This document shows, piece by piece, positions 42,828-50,486 of a stretch of 64,000 nucleotides of DNA. Source of the DNA: Desulfurispora thermophila DSM 16022 (GTDB lineage: Bacteria; Bacillota; Desulfotomaculia; Desulfotomaculales; Desulfurisporaceae). The position numbers were made by a program, and so were the translations under genes. A model generated the notes under the pieces. The model was not told the DNA's origin and did not search any database. It was given only the letters and a program-made list of their open reading frames with translations. Within the stretch, counting starts at the first letter, position 1, and each line of letters begins with the position of its first letter. The stretch covers positions 62,001 to 126,000 of the forward strand of contig NZ_AQWN01000007.1 in NCBI RefSeq assembly GCF_000376385.1, in the 5' to 3' direction.

Positions 42828-43217
42828 ATGCCGCAATACCTGCCAGCCCAGCAGGCCGCCTTTGTCCTGCTGGGAGAAAACATCCCTGCTGTTGGACCCT
42901 GTTTTAAATCCAGGCGCCAGGCCAAAAAGGTCGCCCAATATTACATGCGCATGCTGGCCCGGGTGGGAACCGGAGAGGACCGGGCCGGCCGGCTTCTTTT
43001 TGTCCGCCAGGCGGACAGTGGTCGCTACATGCTGGTGATCAAAAGCGGGCAACAGGAGTTTGCCACTTATTGCCTGCTGGATGAGCTATTGCTGCGCCGT
43101 CTGGTACGCTCCTGCCGGCAGGGAATTTTTATTCTGACCTGTTTTTACGAGACCGGTCAGGGTCCGGTCTGCCTGGCTTTCAGCGAGGGGCTGGGCGTGG
43201 TGCTGCGCTCGCCGTAG
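42828..43217 (+). CDS. hypothetical protein downstream of the serine protease
   Basis: A 129-residue protein that I do not recognise. It begins 2 bases after the protease stop, so translation is coupled. It is rich in Arg, Leu and Cys (CFKSRRQAKKVAQYYMRML, then ATYCLLDELLLRRLV), with no signal peptide or clear membrane segment. It may be a partner or substrate of the protease. Confidence 0.65.
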   Translation: MPQYLPAQQAAFVLLGENIPAVGPCFKSRRQAKKVAQYYMRMLARVGTGEDRAGRLLFVRQADSGRYMLVIKSGQQEFATYCLLDELLLRRLVRSCRQGIFILTCFYETGQGPVCLAFSEGLGVVLRSP

Positions 43218-43305
43218 GTAGTCTTTTTAAGCGAGCATGTGCTCGGCTTGCCCGGCGGCTACGCACTGGATGGTACTACGGCTTGCGGTTAGAATCTCAG
43301 CTTAT

Positions 43306-43511
43306 GGCGAATGCGCATCCCGCGCTCGCCCGAACTACGCACCGGGTAGCACCGGCGGCTCGGCCACGGGTGGGCCGGGCCGCCCCAGATTCGACCTCCT
43401 GTCTCAGCTGGGGCTGGCGCGGACGTCCTGTCCGCGCCTCCCGGCCCGCTGCCGTGGCCTCGCCGGGTGCTGCTACCGGCGCTCCGGACGGGCTTGCGCG
43501 GGATTGGCGCA
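43306..43511 (-). repeat. dispersed GC-rich repeat, complete copy 2 (inverted)
   Basis: Inverse copy of 23132-23336. Its surroundings (43218-43836, no gene) also show GCGAGC-rich inverted stretches and, just beyond the repeat, GGAGCGAGCGTGGA, which recurs near 33810. Confidence 0.85.
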
Positions 43512-43836
43512 TTCGCTGCCATTGGAGCGAGCGTGGACACTGCCGCGCTTAAAAGCCCCGGCCCGGTCGATTTAATGCCAAAACATGGTATAACTGCTTA
43601 TAAATAAACAGAACCCCTATTGATTACCTGCTGACAGAGCTATTGGCCATGGGACGGGCCTGAAGGGGATACAGGCTGTTTGTCTGAGCAGTCAGATATC
43701 TGGTATATTCGTTTTAGCCCGGCAGCTAGCAGAACCTTTCGCTTGTTCCAACCGACAACTTATCAAATAAAGCAAGTGTGTGGGTGGCTGGTAGCGGCCG
43801 GAAAAAGAATGACATCTTGAGAAAGGAGCAGTGAGT

Positions 43837-44805
43837 GTGAGCAGAAAGTATCGAGCAATCTGGGTGACCCTTTTGGCCATGCTGCTTTTGCTTGGCTTGA
43901 GCGGGGCGGCCCTGGCCGGTGATGATGCCGCCAGAGTGGCCGCGCAGGTGAATCAGCTGCGGCAACAGGCCGGTGTGCCGGCCGTGCAGTTGGACAGCAC
44001 GTTATGCCAGCTGGCGCAATTGAAAGCGCAGGATATGGTGCAGAACAATTATTTCGGCCAGACATCTCCTACATACGGTAGCTTCAGCAGCATGCTGAAA
44101 AAGTTTAACATTTCTTATACCAGTGCCGCCCAGTGTCTGGTGCGTTCCACATCACTGGACAGGGCGCAGCAGGCGCTGCAAAATTCCAGCAGCAACCGCA
44201 AAGTTTTGCTGGATAAGAAATACGGCCGGCTGGGTGTGGGTGTGGCCAAAAAAGGGTCCTACACCTATCTGGTGGAAGTGTTTGTGCAGTCCTGCCAGCC
44301 TGGCAGCGGTAGCGGCAGCCAGCCCGGTAACAGCGGTGGCAGCCAGAGTGGTTCCGCCCCGGGTGGGAGCACCACGCCCACCGTGCCCGCCCCGGGCACC
44401 GGTAGCAGCACTCCCGTGGCCGGCCTGACGGCGGATGAGCAAAAGATGGTCGACCTGGTCAATGCCGAGCGGGCTGCCCAGGGTCTGGCTCCTCTGAAAG
44501 TCAACCTGGAGCTGACCAGGGTGGCTCGCCTGAAAGCCAAGGATATGATTGACAACAATTACTTCAGCCACACTTCCCCCACTTACGGCAGCCCCTTTGA
44601 TATGATGAAGCAGTTCGGCATCACCTACCGTACCGCCGGGGAAAACCTGGCCGGGGCGCCCGATGTGAACACGGCGCACACCAATCTGATGAATTCGCCC
44701 GGCCACCGCGCCAACATTTTGAATGCCAACTTTAAAGAAGTGGGCATTGGCGTGCTGGAGGGCAGCATTTACGGCAAGATATTTGTGCAGATGTTTATTG
44801 GCTGA
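43837..44805 (+). CDS. secreted protein with two CAP (SCP-like) domains
   Basis: A 322-residue exported protein. A signal peptide ends near ALAGDD. Two CAP domains are separated by a Ser/Gly/Pro-rich linker. The C-terminal domain keeps the CAP residues (YFSHTSPTYGSPFDMM, TAGENLAG, SPGHRANILN). In the N-terminal domain the equivalent histidines are replaced (YFGQTSP, SSSNRKVLL), so it is degenerate and may only bind. Bacterial CAP proteins such as YkwD are often spore- or wall-associated. GTG 43837 has AAAGGAG 8 bases upstream; GTG 43831 is also in frame. Confidence 0.88.
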   Translation: MSRKYRAIWVTLLAMLLLLGLSGAALAGDDAARVAAQVNQLRQQAGVPAVQLDSTLCQLAQLKAQDMVQNNYFGQTSPTYGSFSSMLKKFNISYTSAAQCLVRSTSLDRAQQALQNSSSNRKVLLDKKYGRLGVGVAKKGSYTYLVEVFVQSCQPGSGSGSQPGNSGGSQSGSAPGGSTTPTVPAPGTGSSTPVAGLTADEQKMVDLVNAERAAQGLAPLKVNLELTRVARLKAKDMIDNNYFSHTSPTYGSPFDMMKQFGITYRTAGENLAGAPDVNTAHTNLMNSPGHRANILNANFKEVGIGVLEGSIYGKIFVQMFIG

Positions 44806-44818
44806 TTGGCAATACGAA

Positions 44819-44875
44819 AACCCCCCGCACTCTCCGTTCAGCAGGACGGGCGAGCGAGTGCCGGGGGTTTTTCTT
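44819..44875 (+). terminator. terminator after the CAP-domain gene
   Basis: AACCCCC...GCACTC pairs with GAGTGC...GGGGGTT, followed by TTTCTTTTTT. Confidence 0.82.
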
Positions 44876-45028
44876 TTTTTCAGGCATTTTTGGCCAGCCG
44901 CGCGCATAAATATTGGTGTGTGCCGGTGAGAGGGCACAAGCGCATTTTTTGATTCATATACTATTACTACAGCGAAGTTTTGTCCGCCTGGATTTATACA
45001 GAGAAGAGCTCGAAAGGAGGAAAAGTCT

Positions 45029-46567
45029 GTGAATGCCTGCGAAAAGCTGCGGGTAAAGATGGTGGTGGCCGAAGAGTGCCGGCAGACGGTTGTGCGCGGC
45101 ACGGTCACAGTTCCCGACCCCAAGCCCGACGTGGAACAAATTCTTTCCACGGATAAAACGGCTAAAGTGAAGAATATCAAGCTTTTGCCCAACAAAGCGG
45201 TGGTGGATGGCGTTCTCACCGTCCAGGTGGTTTATGTGGCCAAGGCGTCCGACCAGTCGGTGCACAGTATGCACCTGCAGCAGGATTTTACCACCTTTGT
45301 GGACCTGCCCGGTGCGGTGCCCGGCATGGATGTGGAGGCCAGTGTGGAAGTGGAGGATGTGAGCATGACTCCCACCACCAATGACCCCCGCTCTTTTGAC
45401 CTGGCGGCTGTTCTGGAAGTGTGCGCCAAAGTGAGCGACATGCAGGATGTGGAAGTGGCCACCCAGTGTCCTGCCGGCTGCCGCTGCGAGAGCGAGGAAA
45501 TCAGCCTGGAGAATGTGGTGGGAAGCAATACCCGGCAGGTGTTGATCAGCCAGAAGTTTGATGTGCCGCAGCAAAAGCCCGCTGTGGAAAAGGTTCTGGA
45601 CAGCGATGTGGATGTGACCATTACCGCCACCCGGGTGCTCAAGAACAAGGTTATCTTCGACGGCCAGGCCACTTTGCAGGTGCTCTATGTAGCTTTTAAG
45701 CCCGACCAGTCGGTGCACAGCCTGCACACCACCTTCAAGTTCAGCGACTTTGTAGAAGTGCCCGGCGCCATGCAGGGGATGGACGTGCGGGTGGATGTGC
45801 GGGTGGAAAGTGTGGATGTGGCCCCTGTGACGGGCGACCCGGAACGCCTGCAGGCGGATATGGTGCTGAAGGTGACCGTAACCGCGGTGGAAATGAAGAA
45901 AGTCAATGTGATTACCGATGTGTCCGGGTGTTCTTTCCGGCCGGTGTTTGTTGATTTTAAAACTGACCGCTTGATTGGCGAAGGTACATCCCAGGTGGTG
46001 ATTTCCGACAGCTTTTTCCCGCCGCCGGAGAAACCCGATGTGGAGAAGATTCTGGAAACAAACGTGACCGATACCAGGGTGGATGAAACAAAGATCGTAC
46101 CGGACAAAGTGGTGGTAACGGGAACCGTTAATGTCCAGGTGGTCTATGTGGGCATGAGGCCCGACCAGTCGGTGCACGTTTTGCACCGCAAGATACCTTT
46201 CCGGACCTTTGTGGATGTACCGGGTGCCCAACCGGGTATGAAAGTGGATGTAAAGCCGCAGGTGGAGTATATCACGGCCCGGGTGGCCAGGGACGGCAAA
46301 ATTACTGTGGACGCCGTGCTCAAAGTGCCGGTGCGGGTGAGCGAGACGCTGGAGACAAAGGTGCTGGCCTGTTTTGAGCAGGAAGTGACCTGCCCACCGG
46401 GCACCACCATCAATTACACCGTGCAGCAGGGCGATACGTTTTTCAGTATTGGCAAAAAGTTTGGCGTGAGCACCCAGCAAATGATTGCCGCCAACCCCAA
46501 TGTCAATCCCAATAACCTGCAGCCCGGCATGACTGTCCAGGTTCCCTGCCCTCCGGCCAAGGGTTAA
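45029..46567 (+). CDS. SPOCS (DUF3794) repeat protein with C-terminal LysM
   Basis: A 512-residue spore-envelope protein. Three SPOCS/DUF3794 units follow one another, each with a pattern like VVVDGVLTVQVVYVAKASDQSVHS and FTTFVDLPGAVPGMDV (about residues 20-150, 170-300 and 320-450). It ends with a LysM domain (INYTVQQGDTFFSIGKKFGVSTQQMIAANP) for peptidoglycan binding. This is the SafA/CotE-neighbourhood architecture of coat or cortex-associated proteins in clostridia. It starts at GTG 45029 behind AAAGGAGG and heads a three-gene set. Confidence 0.9.
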   Translation: MNACEKLRVKMVVAEECRQTVVRGTVTVPDPKPDVEQILSTDKTAKVKNIKLLPNKAVVDGVLTVQVVYVAKASDQSVHSMHLQQDFTTFVDLPGAVPGMDVEASVEVEDVSMTPTTNDPRSFDLAAVLEVCAKVSDMQDVEVATQCPAGCRCESEEISLENVVGSNTRQVLISQKFDVPQQKPAVEKVLDSDVDVTITATRVLKNKVIFDGQATLQVLYVAFKPDQSVHSLHTTFKFSDFVEVPGAMQGMDVRVDVRVESVDVAPVTGDPERLQADMVLKVTVTAVEMKKVNVITDVSGCSFRPVFVDFKTDRLIGEGTSQVVISDSFFPPPEKPDVEKILETNVTDTRVDETKIVPDKVVVTGTVNVQVVYVGMRPDQSVHVLHRKIPFRTFVDVPGAQPGMKVDVKPQVEYITARVARDGKITVDAVLKVPVRVSETLETKVLACFEQEVTCPPGTTINYTVQQGDTFFSIGKKFGVSTQQMIAANPNVNPNNLQPGMTVQVPCPPAKG

Positions 46568-46642
46568 TACTGCAGCGATACTTTTGCCGCGCTTGCTGCG
46601 GACAAAAAACTAAAATTTTTGCCATGATGGGAGGTTTTGGGT

Positions 46643-47713
46643 ATGCCGATGGAATACACCATGCAGATGGACCACATGATGATGAAGTGCATGAAAATTA
46701 AAGTGCCTGTGGTGCTGGCCGAGGATGAGGCCCAGGTGCTTGTGGATTCGACCACCACCATGCCCGAGCTGGCCAAAAAGATCGACCACATTGATGTGCG
46801 GGTGATGGATCTGGAGGCCGACCCGGTTTTTGTGCACGAGGGTGAGTCCGACTGGCAGGTCAGCATCAGCAAGAAATGGCCGCATTACTGGGAGGAGTAC
46901 CATGCCGGCAAAGCCTTTGTCAAAAAGGTGATTGTGCACGGCACGCTGCACAAGCAGATCTACTATGTGAACAACAATGATGATGTGCGTCACTTCGGGG
47001 AAGACATCCCCTTCACCAAGATGATTGAGCTGGATGAGCCCGAGCCGGTAATCGACAAGGACGAAGTGACCATTGATTTTCGCAAGGCCAGGGTGGACCT
47101 GACCTGGGACCTGGTGCGGCCCAGCCGCCTGCAGCAGACGGGTGTCATCGTCCTGCGCATTAAGATTGTGGAAAACCGGCAGGTCTTCGTGCACCTCTGC
47201 CCGCCGCCCGACAAGTGCAAGAAGGGCAACCTGGTGCGCGACCCCGGTCTGGAGCAGTGGGTGGGCAACATGCCGGTGGTCTGGGGCGGCATCAATGTGC
47301 AGCCGGCCACCCAGAATGTGAGCGGCGGTTCCCGGGCGGCCCTGCTGGGTGTGGATCCCGCCAGACAGGCGGCCATTTACCAGACGGTGCACCGGGGTAT
47401 TGTCGCCGGCGCGTCCTACCGGCTGTGCTTCATGGCCCGCCGCCATTATCCGACGATGGGCGCCACCTGCAACTTCACCCTGTCCGGCCATGTGATGTAC
47501 TACGATGATGAAGGCAACCTGCTGGCCAATCTTTCCCACAACTGGCCGGCCAGCCAGGTGGGGGACGGCTTCAACCAGTTCTGCTTTGACGTTGGCGCGG
47601 CACCCATGGAGTCGGCCTACGCCATGGTCTGGATAGTCTTCCGGCCCGAGCAGGGCAATGGCTGCCAGGTGGTTGTGGATGACGTTTCTCTGGTCTGCAC
47701 CTCGGCCATGTAG
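46643..47713 (+). CDS. SPOCS-related protein with C-terminal beta-sandwich domain
   Basis: A 356-residue protein. After a Met-rich start, residues 20-190 resemble one SPOCS/DUF3794 unit (VIVHGTLHKQIYYVNNNDDVRHFGEDIPFTKMI). The remainder (NLVRDPGLEQW, then VWGGINVQPA and YRLCFMARRH, ending VVVDDVSLVC) looks like a carbohydrate-binding-module type jelly roll. The combination suggests a spore-surface protein that binds glycan. GGGAGG precedes ATG 46643. No signal peptide is present, as expected for coat proteins made in the mother cell. Confidence 0.78.
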   Translation: MPMEYTMQMDHMMMKCMKIKVPVVLAEDEAQVLVDSTTTMPELAKKIDHIDVRVMDLEADPVFVHEGESDWQVSISKKWPHYWEEYHAGKAFVKKVIVHGTLHKQIYYVNNNDDVRHFGEDIPFTKMIELDEPEPVIDKDEVTIDFRKARVDLTWDLVRPSRLQQTGVIVLRIKIVENRQVFVHLCPPPDKCKKGNLVRDPGLEQWVGNMPVVWGGINVQPATQNVSGGSRAALLGVDPARQAAIYQTVHRGIVAGASYRLCFMARRHYPTMGATCNFTLSGHVMYYDDEGNLLANLSHNWPASQVGDGFNQFCFDVGAAPMESAYAMVWIVFRPEQGNGCQVVVDDVSLVCTSAM

Positions 47714-47715
47714 TC

Positions 47716-48192
47716 ATGGAAAAGCTTTTGCGTGAACTGCTGGAATACGTGGAAAAAAGCCGCACGCCGGTAAACCAGGTCAGTGCACTGCTGGGTATGC
47801 TCAATCTCACCGCTCTGGTGAGCATCCTGGCCGCCCGGGAAGGAGTGCCCATGCCGGCAGTGGGCGCCGCGCTGGCCGGGCAGGCGAGAAATGAACCCCC
47901 TGTTTTCGCTGCAGAGAGCGACCTGGCGAGGGCAATAGCCGGGATGAATTCGGGAGGCGTTAACCAGGCAGTAGATATGGGTATTGAAGGGGTTACCGGC
48001 GGGCGGGAAACAGACGCGCCCGGCCCCGCACCGCCACCTCCGCTCCCCGAACTGGCGACCATGCTGCAGCTTTTGCTCGGCAACCTGGGCGGGCCGCCGG
48101 GCGGCAGCCCGCCCGGGCCGGGGAGCAAAGTGGCGGAAGAAAGCGTACCGGAAAAAGCTGCCGAACCGGAAAATGAGCCGGGGGAAGCTTGA
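47716..48192 (+). CDS. hypothetical Pro/Gly-rich protein of the SPOCS cluster
   Basis: A 158-residue protein that starts 2 bases after the previous stop. The first 60 residues are helical (EKLLRELLEYVEKSRTPVNQV); the second half is low-complexity and proline-rich (APPPPPLPELATML, then GGPPGGSPPGPG). No family is recognised. Its coupling to the SPOCS genes suggests a minor spore-coat component. I see no convincing hairpin immediately after it. Confidence 0.65.
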   Translation: MEKLLRELLEYVEKSRTPVNQVSALLGMLNLTALVSILAAREGVPMPAVGAALAGQARNEPPVFAAESDLARAIAGMNSGGVNQAVDMGIEGVTGGRETDAPGPAPPPPLPELATMLQLLLGNLGGPPGGSPPGPGSKVAEESVPEKAAEPENEPGEA

Positions 48193-48294
48193 GCCTCCCC
48201 CGGTTTTATTTATGGTGGTCTGTTTTTATAAACCTTACATTGTATTTTGCACATAATTATGTCATTATGGCACAATAAATACGAGGTGATATGG

Positions 48295-48416
48295 ATGCCC
48301 CGGATCATACCAATAACCGATTTGAGAAAAACCAATGAGATTTCCGAAATGTGTCATCAAAGTAAAGAACCCGTTTTTATCACCAAAAACGGGTACGGAG
48401 ACCTGGTGGCCCTGCT
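48295..48416 (+). pseudogene. Phd/YefM-type antitoxin, truncated
   Basis: ATG 48295 with GAGGTGAT upstream opens RIIPITDLRKTNEISEMC and PVFITKNGYGDLVAL, a clear Phd/YefM N-terminus, but after about 41 codons the sequence changes to an unrelated stretch in the opposite direction. No toxin gene is left. Confidence 0.7.
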
Positions 48417-48584
48417 TTTTGCAGTATTTCCTCTACCTTCGCCTGTTCTTCCCCTGACAAGTACGGCGCGATGATTTGGCGCAGGAAGGTACTTGTAGCC
48501 CTTGTCGTGCGGCTGGTGGACGGGATGATGGATCATCTTGAGGCACTCTTTCTGGTCTTGGTTATACCACGGGCACTGGGGCAT
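48417..48584 (-). pseudogene. Rpn/PD-(D/E)XK transposase family, internal-deletion remnant
   Basis: On the minus strand the frame from 48584 reads HQPHDKGYKYL, the typical start of Rpn-family nucleases, then jumps in another frame to LRQIIAPYLSGEEQAKVEE, which looks like a C-terminal part. Most of the gene has been lost. It abuts the truncated antitoxin. Confidence 0.5.
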
Positions 48585-48598
48585 GAGAAACTACCTAA

Positions 48599-48632
48599 AA
48601 ATAGAAAAACCACCGGCCTGGCGGTGGTGTGG
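48599..48632 (-). terminator. terminator of the Rpn-family gene (minus strand)
   Basis: Minus strand CCACCGC-CAGG-CCGGTGG followed by TTTTTCTATTTTT. A similar sequence lies at 49565-49595, as if another copy of the gene had once ended there. Confidence 0.7.
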
Positions 48633-48640
48633 GTTTGGGG

Positions 48641-49514
48641 CTATTGCACTGACTTTTCCTGTGAATCGGTAGCTTTCTTCTTTAGCTCCAGCACTTCTTC
48701 CAGAGGTAATTCTGTGTTCTCGGCAATTTCCTCTGGCGAATAGCCTTTCTTGAGCATGTTCAGGGCGGTCTTGCGGGCTTTTGCCAGTTCACCCAGCATC
48801 CAGCCCTCTGCCCGGGCTTCTTCTCTAATCCATTGCTCAATCTTGGTCATCTTGAGCACCTCCAAAAGTTTTCTCCTGGCGTTTTCCTCCATGAACTTGT
48901 CGCTGATGGCAATTATTGCCCCCAGCAGGAACGGTGTTTCCGGTGTTTCGTTAGCCTTGGCCAGTTCAGCAGCTTTGATGGCCATTTCGGAGCGGTCTGC
49001 GCTGCTTTTCATGAGGGGCAGGAAAATTAGCTCCAGCATTTCCTGGCGGGTGAAGGGCTCGCCCTTTTCTGCTTTTTGCTGCAGCCGCTGGTAGACGGCG
49101 TCGCCATCGTAACCGTGCAGGTAGACGTTGCGCACCTGGTAGTCAACCGTACCTTTAAGCAGTGTGTCGGCAGCCCGGTTGATTTCCCCGGCGTAGATGA
49201 CCACGGTGCGGATGATTTTCCGGGTGTGGTAGATCAGGCGAGCGTCATAGAGCAGGAAGCGGTACAGGTCATCCAGGCTGGCCGTGGTCTGGAATTCCAG
49301 GTGCAGGAGGCTGCCGTCGGCCAGCTGGAAGATGAAGTCGGTACGGGTTTCTTTGGCTTCCAGCACGGGCAGTTCGGTGGGGGCCAGGTCGGTGATGGCG
49401 GGCAGGTCCAGACCCAGGAAGGAATTTGAGCGCGTCCTGCTGGAAGATACGGCAGGCGGCTTTCATGACAATGTCGGTATTGTGATAGGTGATGTCGGCC
49501 TCCAGGGGGATCAC
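48641..49514 (-). pseudogene. Rpn family PD-(D/E)XK nuclease/transposase, frameshifted
   Basis: The N-terminal part (EADITYHNTDIVMKAACRIFQQDALKF) and the main part (LEAKETRTDFIFQLADGSLLHLEFQT, with Asp and E-x-Q of the nuclease site) lie in different frames. The break is a duplicated TTCC near 49420-49430: removing four bases restores a continuous F-LGLDLPAITDLAP reading. The C-terminal part is helical and charged, with the usual ARAEGWMLGE segment. The 241-residue downstream frame may still be translated but lacks the N-terminus. Family members act as recombination-linked endonucleases. Confidence 0.8.
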
Positions 49515-49541
49515 CTTCTTTTGGTTTTGATTATATCATGA

Positions 49542-50030
49542 GGCAGACAATGTGAGAAGCTGTCTGAAAAATAGAAAACCACCGGCCAGACGGTGTGACT
49601 GACACGAACATCTGGATCGACCTGTATGCCGGATGAGGCGAAATGGTTAACGCTGTAGGGGCTTCGGCAGGATAAATGGCAGAGATTGGCGAATAAAGCG
49701 AGAAACTGCAGTTACGGCCGTATGCAGCTTTGCGGTCTGTCCCCTCTAAAAACTGGCTGTCCGGTAGAATCCCGGTTTATCTGGCGGAAGAGGATTATGG
49801 CAATAAATAAACAGGCGGCGAGCGCCTGCGCGAGGACAAACGGTGGAAGTTCGATTCGCTGTCTATGGTGGACCCCATTGTCAAGACAGTAAAAACATTA
49901 TCCTAAAACTAAGATGATCCTAAAACTAACATGCACACCATGCCTCACACACAGCCGGGTATCCTGGAGCGCACAGTGGTGCTTATTCATAGCGCGGCTT
50001 CGAAAGAGGCCGGAACAACGTATAATTTGC
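49542..50030. other. non-coding stretch with mobile-element traces
   Basis: No gene is supported. 49565-49595 repeats the terminator sequence of the Rpn gene. TGGACCCCATTGTCAAGACAG near 49869 resembles an insertion-sequence end, though I see no transposase. Small open frames here lack ribosome sites. Confidence 0.45.
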
Positions 50031-50044
50031 CGGAGGACTATTAT

Positions 50045-50209
50045 ATGCCCAAAATATTGCTGATCATTATGGCCACCATCCCGGGGCTTCTGCTTCTGCT
50101 CGTGGTGGCTTCCTTCGGCGAGGTGCTCTGGAAACTGGAAAGCGGCGATTTTCCATGGTACCGGTTTGCGGTGGAGGAAATCGAATACAACAAGCCGGTG
50201 GCTTATTAA
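50045..50209 (+). CDS. small single-pass membrane protein, hypothetical
   Basis: A 54-residue frame from ATG 50045 with GGAGG about 8 bases upstream and a TATAAT-like box near 50020. One hydrophobic segment ([19 protein letters not shown]) is followed by a charged C-terminus with many Glu and aromatic residues. No family is recognised. A terminator follows directly, which supports an independent gene. Confidence 0.5.
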   Translation: MPKILLIIMATIPGLLLLLVVASFGEVLWKLESGDFPWYRFAVEEIEYNKPVAY

Positions 50210-50236
50210 AAAGCAGTCCCGACAGGGCTGCTTTTT
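50210..50236. terminator. terminator, also first part of a duplicated block
   Basis: AAAGCAGTCCC-GACA-GGGCTGCTTTTTG. The same kind of hairpin precedes the acetoacetyl-CoA synthetase 3' end at 59797-59825. Confidence 0.8.
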
Positions 50237-50245
50237 GTATATAGC

Positions 50246-50345
50246 TCAGTCCTCCAGCTCCGCCCGGCTGGAAAAATAGGCCAGGGCTCCGGGGTTGGCC
50301 AGGGCGCCCTGGTTGAGCACGGGCTGGCCGTGGATCACATTGCCT
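50246..50345 (-). pseudogene. 3'-terminal fragment of an acetoacetyl-CoA synthetase gene
   Basis: The minus strand encodes NVIHGQPVLNQGALANPGAL and then AYFSSRAELED, nearly the same as the end of the complete gene at 59838 (NVIHGQPVLNQDALANPEAL, AYFAGRTELES). About 95 bases are shared at roughly 85 percent identity, together with the flanking terminator. The rest of the gene is absent. The two copies flank the acetoin-type cluster in the same orientation. Confidence 0.85.
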
Positions 50346-50486
50346 TTAGGTTTTAGTGCGATTAGTCCCGGGTTAAGCTGTATTTTCAAAATATATTGAC
50401 TTGTATATAAAATTGCATCATTATAAACTATACTTGTAAACAAGACCGGCCTCAACAAAAATGTGTTTGTCAGGGGGTCTGGAAAG

